This document shows, piece by piece, positions 57,831 to 64,000 of a DNA stretch of 64,000 bases (position 1 is the first letter of the stretch; each line of letters starts with the position of its first letter). This DNA is from Stercorarius parasiticus (taxonomy: Eukaryota > Chordata > Aves > Charadriiformes > Stercorariidae), in the NCBI GenBank assembly GCA_013396915.1, contig VWZL01004335.1, forward strand, positions 372,001 through 436,000. The letters run 5' to 3'. The translations under genes were made by a program, and so were the position numbers. Below the pieces are notes generated by a model that saw nothing but the letters and a program-made list of their open reading frames with translations, was not told the origin of the DNA and made no database searches.

Positions 57831-58194
57831 TTCCTCCCTGACATTTCATTCCTAAAGCTGTCAATAACCCGTTAACCTTCCTGGCACTGAAACTCTAAAA
57901 TAAAGCCCTATTTCAGCTCTGATTTTGAATCTGAATTGTGATAACCGATATCAAAGGCTAAGTTTACAATACACAGTTGCCCTAATCTAAATCATGCTAG
58001 AGGTGGTGGGGTTTTTTTCCTTGCTTACACAAATCTCTTTGCATCATAAACCAGGATACAACAATGCTGTTATGTGATATCCCAAAGTTAATTTCTTGAT
58101 TTGATGGCAGAGTAGCAAATGTTCTTTACTGGTAAGTGACAGCTTGATCCCACATTTTTCAATGGCCAGAAGTGTCGGGTAATGAGGGGGATTG
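57831..58194. other. Unassigned non-coding sequence
   Basis: Nothing recognised. Confidence 0.6.
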
Positions 58195-58590
58195 CTCACA
58201 TTCATACAGTTTAAAGCCAGAAGGGAAAATTAGATCATCTAGTCTGACCTCCTGTGTACCACAGACCACAGAATTTCAGCCAGTTGCCCCCATTTTGGGC
58301 CAGCAACCGGTTTAACAAAAGCATATTTTCCAGAAATTCATTTGACCTCCATTTGGAGTCATCAAGAACTAGACAATGCAGAACTTCACTTGGTAGTTTG
58401 TTCCACTGTTAATTTCCTTGTGCCTTATTTCTAACTTGGATTTCTCTGGTATTACTTTTCTACATAAACACGAGTTATAAGAACAGCAATTAGGGCTGTC
58501 TCCACAATAATGCAACATTAACGTGGAAAGAACATGTCCAATTGGGATGTTAAGAAGCCTTTTTGGCCACATGCACAGAAATATTTAAGC
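58195..58590 (-). mobile_element. Ancient CR1 LINE 3' end, minus strand
   Basis: On the + strand it reads as the reverse complement of the old amniote CR1 3' end. GTTTAAAGCCAGAAGGGAAAA and TTAGATCATCTAGTCTGACC (58230-58249) lead into CTCCTGTGTACCACAGACCA, ATTTCAGCCAGTTGCCCCCA, AAGCATATTTTCCAGAAATTC (58320-58340), ACTTGGTAGTTTGTTCCACTG and CTTGTGCCTTATTTCTAACTTGG (58419-58440). After a probable internal deletion, a TTTTTGGCCACATGC block (58560-58574) belongs further inside ORF2. Same subfamily as 6880-7240 and 8385-8440. Confidence 0.88.
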
Positions 58591-61500
58591 ACTGGTTGAT
58601 CCAGATAAGCCCATTACTGGATTTACGGAGATGTCTGAGTCAGGTACAAAAGGATACATCCATGGAAGCGTTTTACTTTGGATCAGGGGTGCGGTTTTGA
58701 AACAAATCTCCCGTTCATCCCCACTTACTACACATCACTTTGCACCGTGGCATGATTTCAGAGCACGCTAACAGGACTCTTTTTGGATAAAACCAAATCA
58801 AAAGATGCACTCCAACCACTAACAGGCATTCAGTCAACGGGGCCAGACCAGACCTAGTGCTAGAGTGAAAGTAAACCCCACTGAAATGCTCATCATGGGC
58901 ATGATGGGTCAGCATCAATCATTTGTCTTCTACACATCTGCTCCTATTTGTACTACTTGCAAACCAGACACAGCCTAATTCCGCCTGACTTTAAAGAATT
59001 TCATGCCAGCAGCAGCAGAGAATAGAAAACCAAGATTTAGCAAATTCTTTCAGGAGAGCAGTAATTGGAGGAATTAATTTAGTTGAACAATAGCTGGGTA
59101 TTAATCCATAATCTGAAGAACAATGGCAGTGATCAGAAAGTAATACAGCCAAGAGAGTTCCTTTTTTCAGTGGTATCCTTAGATTTAGGAAATAACAAAT
59201 ATAGTAGACTAATTCACCTGGCTCATCCTGAAAAGACCAAGACAGAAACAAAGGGCTTCTAGGAGAACTGCCAGGAAAAGATAAGGGGAGACACTAATAC
59301 AGAAAAAGGACAACAAATCTGACCTAATAAATAACAGAATTCAAGATTCAGAAATAGGTATTCCACACAATTTTAGAGACAATTAGGATAGTTGGTTTAA
59401 TTATTTGTATCCAGTCGATGACCTTCAATATACCATCCAACGGAAAAAGAACAGGAATACATCTCAGAACCTGCATCCGTTTACCCAGTCCAGAGACCTA
59501 GGTCAATTAAGCATTTTATGCTAAAGGAGACTTAAAACGAGACATGCAATTCCACACAAGACCACTTAAGAAAGTTGTTTTTTGTGCTGCCAGACCAACA
59601 ATGCCATTCTCAGAAATAAGTGTTTCTGCGCGGGACAGAGCTACCAAGAAATGAGCAAAGAGCGGCAAGAAGATGGCTACATCAATGGTCACTTCAAAAT
59701 GTTTTTTGTTTTTATTGAGGAAACTTCCTGGAGAGTACAAAGGTCAATGCATGGGAGATCATGGCAAACCAAAATTCAGTACAGAGATCTTTAGGGAAGT
59801 GACTAACACAGAAGTAAGAACTATTTGAGTCTTAGTTCACCATGATTTTCTTGATCTTTCAAATCATATTTCCTGTAAGTGTTCACTTCCAGGAGTGAAA
59901 GGCAGAAGAGCCATCAGATTGGTCAGTATGACCTCTTCTATATCACAATTCCTAATTATCCCATCTTTTCAGAACACAATCGTACCACATAAATTTTATA
60001 AGGGCAAAACCTTCACATTTCAGCACGCACTTTCAGAAGAGCACAAACCTTTCTTTAGTGTTTTCATAAGAAAGAAACATCCTCCTCTTTTTGCTTGTTA
60101 TATTTTCAACTTTCCAAGGGACTGATTTATTCTTTATTTCTTTTATTTTTGTGATTTCTCCTTTCTGGGATGAAGAAATAACGTACTGAAATATTAGAAA
60201 AACAATGGAAATATTTGTTCCAACCAGGGCCAAGTACCAACATAAAACACACAAAAGCTTTGCTCTTAGCCTCCCAGCAAAGGTCTGTCAATCCAGAAGC
60301 CTGAAATACACTGCAGAAAAGAGCAGACAGAGTTCATGCTGACCTAATCAATGGCTTTTGGGGATCTCCAAGACTGGAAATAGGTGCTAATTTAAAATGA
60401 GATTTTAGGTTTTGGACCGTTTGGGAAGACAACCAATATCTACAAGAACTTTTCAAAAGGTAGACTTGATCTTTGAATTCCAGATACAGCTGAAAGAAAA
60501 AAGAAATTCCCAACAAAACGGGGAATCTGAAAAGAATAACAAGGTGATTTTGAAAACGTCGTGAGGTTCCGAGAAGTCTCTTTGGTCTTTGACTCCTTGG
60601 CTGGTGATGCTGGATATATGCAAACAGTAATCAGTTCCAGGCCTGCAGTAGCAGCGCTCACTCATAATAGAATAAAATTATAGCTTACATAGGAACTCAG
60701 AATTGAGAAAATCTCTGACTATTTGGCAAAGGAAAGTATCAGGAAAGCAGAGGGGTGGAGAGGGAAAGGTTGTAAGGAATAAGGAAAGAAAATTATACTG
60801 TTCAGACAAATTGCACAACACAGGAGAGAAGAGGGGCAGAAGGACAGCAAGAGCAGAAGGATCACAAAGCAAGCTCAAGAATAAATGGACATGGCACAAG
60901 TCAAAGAATTTGGTGACGGGTACCTTCAAGGAACCTGGTCCATATGTCACTATCCATGGAGAAATGTCATTGCCACTGCAGTTAGTTTTCACCAGCGTAT
61001 CAACACATTCTCTGAGGAACTGGCGCATGCACATGACAGTCTTCAAAATGAAATTCAATATACTCCTGTCCCCACTGGAAACCTCACCTTCTTACCCAGT
61101 CCCTGTTAATGTAACCAGCTGGGCCTGGAAAGATGCCATGTGTGATCATCTCCTGTATTACAGCTTTCTTTGTCGATGCTGGAAACGAAACCTCAGGCAT
61201 GATAATACCAAGAGTTAACACACACCAGCACTGCTATGCCAGCTCAAACCAGTTACATTTTTCTGACTCTGTGGTGGTTTTGAGTTTTCCTTCTCTCCTT
61301 CCCCCTCCTCTGATCAAGGACACACATGGCTACCCAAAAGCAGCAAAGCCTTTCTACCAAAATTACTCTCCTTTAGTAACAAGACCACAAAAGACTGAAA
61401 CACACAACACTGTCTGCCACCACCCTATTCTGGTTGATTGTCTTTTAATAGCTACAATAAAGTTGTGCAAAGGAATAATATTCCACATCCTTGACTCTCC

Positions 61501-62734
61501 CAGGCAGTATATGGACAATCCCAGAGGAAAGTGTGCCTTAGCTGAATCTGCTACTTTATGAGTGAAACAGGAAGTTCAGTCCCCTTTTATTGTACCTTTT
61601 TATTTTTGAAAGGCTGCCCAAACGGTTCCAAGTTGAGTTGAAGCAAAGTTATTGATGTCAAGAAGCCAAGATCTTTCGCCATGGCTTGCTGAATGAGGAA
61701 GGAAGAAAACTGTTTGTACTCAGCTGTCCTTTGCTTCTCCAGGCTAGCTTCGAGCCAAAGAAGCAGGAAGAGGAGAAAGATGAATAAGTGAAAAGGGATA
61801 ATGTTTATCTTTTAACAAAATCACAATGTTCTGCTCTTAGCTCTAGCAGCCAAGACTTACTGTTGCATCCTTAAGACAGATAGTCTCTTCTCTGAGAGAC
61901 GACAGGCTAATTATAGTGCTCCTGCCAGAGGGAACTCACACATGCAAACCATTATGTAAAATATAATTTTTTTCTTTAAGAATGCTCAAGATCATTAGAC
62001 ATGGTTTTTTCAATGCTAGAAAATCAAGCCAAAAATGAAAATAAACAGTTTCAAGTATTTGCAACATAATTCCCTCATGCATTTATGGAAATATAGTAAA
62101 AAGCGCCTTAAAAATGTGGTTTGACATTTCATGCTGGTCTGTTTTTCTATTTTTCCAGTTCTCAACATTTGCCCTCTTGTCCTGTATCATTGCAGTTGCA
62201 CTGCAGTTTGGAAGAGACGATGGTGGTAGCCTTTGTCATTTCTACAGTGCTTTTCAGCCTTGTTTCAAGTGATGGGTGACAGAAACCATCACAAGGACTT
62301 GCCGTAAATGATAGAAATGCTTTATAAATTCTATTCTGCATAAAACAAATGTAAAATCGTATGCAAACACGATAGAACCGTTCACCAAGATCATTACACG
62401 TACAGCATGGCTTCCCTAACGATGTGCTTTGGTAAATTAAGGCTAAAGTGATGATCTACTTCGGTCAACATGGAAATATCATCCCTTTTTCCGAGTTCCC
62501 CTTCCTCCTGAAGAAAGGGTTTGTTTGATACACTACCACCTTCAAGAGCAATCCTCACTTAAATAGAAACACGGAACAAATTCATCAAGTTTGGCTACGA
62601 TGACGATGATGTGAAATGGCTTCCTCTCTGTTTCATGCAAAGAGAACTGAACTCCCGCCTATCTAAACTAATTGGTATTTTAAAGGTTTTGTCCAGTTTA
62701 TAAAGCATGGGACTATTGACAAACCAAACACCAC
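58591..62734. other. Unassigned non-coding sequence
   Basis: No gene or named repeat was recognised over about 4 kb. A purine-rich stretch at about 60725-60890 gives a Lys/Arg-rich start to a 171-codon plus frame (60703-61218); the frame has no domain and is opposed by a 126-codon minus frame, so it is not called. A 142-codon frame follows (61133-61561), also unsupported. Confidence 0.5.
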
Positions 62735-62935
62735 GGTCTAATGGTTTAAACAAGCAACTGCATGCCACGAATTCCTGACTTTTAATCCCGACTTTCTTGG
62801 TGCTCACCTTCTTGTTCCATAAAATTGAGATAATATTTATCCTCTACTTCACGAGGGTGTTGTGAGAGTGAGTAAATGTTTGGACAGCTCTTCAAAAGGT
62901 CAGGTCCTAACCAGGCACCTGTATATTACTGAAGT
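62735..62935 (+). mobile_element. MIR/CORE-type SINE
   Basis: The head is weak (GGTCTAATGGTTTAAACAAG at 62734-62753). The middle is the GAATTCCTGACTTTTAATCCC word, a decayed core (TTCTTGGTGCTCACCTTCTTG), then TTCCATAAAATTGAGATAATA (62815-62835), TTTATCCTCTACTTCACGAG, GGTGTTGTGAGAGTGAGTAAA (62857-62877) and TGTTTGGACAGCTC. The 3' half matches the MIR words GTAAAATGGGGATAATA, CCTACCTCATAGGG, TTGTTGTGAGGATTAAA and GCTTAGAACAG. Confidence 0.82.
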
Positions 62936-64000
62936 AAACTGTTTCCTCGGGTTCCCGTGATATGGTCATGGTCCCCTTCTCCAAAGCCTCCAGATCAGTT
63001 CATAATAACCATCCACACGCATAAAGTTAGGCACTGATTTGGGGCTTCAGAGGGATTTCACCTGTAAACTCATTATGTAGGTAAATTATCCTCCTACCGC
63101 AGAAATAATTGAGAAAATGTAAGTGCTAAGAAAATTTTAACTTGTTACCAGTCTTAAGCCAAGAGCATGACACCTCCCAACTTGTTGGTAATGCCAGTCG
63201 ATTTAAAAACTGTCATTTAGCATCTGAATTGCATAAAAACATGAAGTGGAAAAATAATTTATTTTATAGAAAACATTTTAAGAAGCACTTTCTTCTAGGC
63301 ACCTCAGCAATTGATGCTCTATAAAGGTTTAAAAGAAAAGCTTTAAAATCCCCTGCCTTATTAGATGGGCAATTCCAGAGACTCGACACACTGTATAATC
63401 CCATCAGCGGTTAGTTCTCAAAAAACAAATCACACATACAGAAAAAAGACTCCAGACCAAGGCAGGAGGCAAAAAGAGGTTAAATCGGTTACAACCAGGT
63501 TTTTCCTCAGTTTTAACTCATAAGTGATGACATAAAACCCAGAAAAAAACAGCTCCAACTTGAAAATGATTTAAATTTGCCAGCTCCAGCCGTTTCTGGA
63601 AGCCAGCCAGCCTTAATTTGGATGTAGGGCTTCTCAAAGTTTGCACAGCTCTAACTTTAACCTGCTGCAGCCTAAAAAGTGGACCTGGTTAAGAGACACA
63701 AAAAATATTCCACGTCATTGAACACAAGTGACAGTCTGTTCTCTCCAGGTACCCGAGCGCGGGATCAAAATGTTTTAGTTGCGTGGTTCCAGGAGAGGGT
63801 GGTGCCGTGTCTTTATGAGCAAAGCTGTCCACCTTAGAAATGCCTTCTGTACCCATCTAACGCTGCCTAAGGATAATGCTCACCAGAGGGAATAGGATTT
63901 GTTTTCCAGGAGGGAATATTTTCAGAGTCGAGCTTGTAATTTGTATTTGCAAATCTCCAAATTCAACAATTTCTCAGCCTCTATAAACTTGCAGATGGAA
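62936..64000. other. Unassigned non-coding sequence
   Basis: No gene was recognised to the window end. The stretch 63480-63700 is unique and CpG-poor; TTAGGCACTGATTTGGGG at about 63027-63044 recalls old amniote SINE-like repeats but is too short to assign. Confidence 0.5.

Noticed and set aside
60703..61218. 171-codon plus-strand open frame with Lys/Arg-rich start
   Set aside because: The basic start reflects a purine-rich stretch (60725-60890); a 126-codon frame lies opposite it.

Overview
This window looks like bird nuclear DNA from a gene-poor stretch, either intergenic or inside a very large intron. The case for a bird rests on the repeats. Three CR1 LINE 3' ends (15009-15074, 29479-29539 and 51594-51785) carry the avian-type ending: a GATGATCT(T/C)TAAGG(T/C) block, a CCTTCCAACCC block and a final ATTCTATG tandem. 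Older CR1 fragments and amniote MIR/CORE-type SINE fragments are scattered around them. Repeat density is low, simple repeats are short, and the background is AT-rich with few CpGs. No tRNA, rRNA, bacterial or viral gene was recognised. No open reading frame looks like a real protein-coding gene: the longest are 170-220 codons, have no recognisable domain, and several overlap repeats.

Layout. 1-2 kb is unassigned, with one TATA/CpG cluster followed by an AATAAA and an A-tract. 2-8.5 kb holds a series of degraded CR1 fragments, all on the + strand, with reverse-transcriptase remnants still readable, plus one MIR. 8.5-27 kb is mostly unique sequence with two MIR copies, one CR1 tail and small tandem repeats. 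27.4-31.2 kb is repeat-rich: two MIRs tail to tail, an ancient CR1, a young CR1 tail and a minus-strand CR1 coding fragment ending against an (ATC)n microsatellite. 33.06-33.33 kb is a long polypurine microsatellite interrupted by an assembly gap (45 N). 36.4-38.1 kb holds two more MIRs and a small CpG-rich patch with a TATA box. 38-48 kb is unique AT-rich DNA. 48.2-49 kb holds a MIR and the most CpG-dense patch of the window, ending in a splice-donor-like sequence. 51.15-51.79 kb is the best preserved CR1, broken by a 180-N gap. 52.1-52.6 kb, 55.7-55.9 kb and 57.7-57.8 kb look like candidate conserved regulatory elements. 54.6-55.1 kb is a pyrimidine-rich domain. 58.2-58.6 kb is a minus-strand ancient CR1, and 62.7-62.9 kb holds the last MIR.

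No gene system works together here. What may be functional is non-coding: candidate enhancers (including an E-box/GATA composite at 57716-57734), two CpG-rich promoter-like patches, and a few possible exons. Family assignments come from recognising consensus features by eye. No database search, conservation track or RNA data was available, so repeat boundaries are approximate, usually within tens of bases. No previously undescribed system could be supported.
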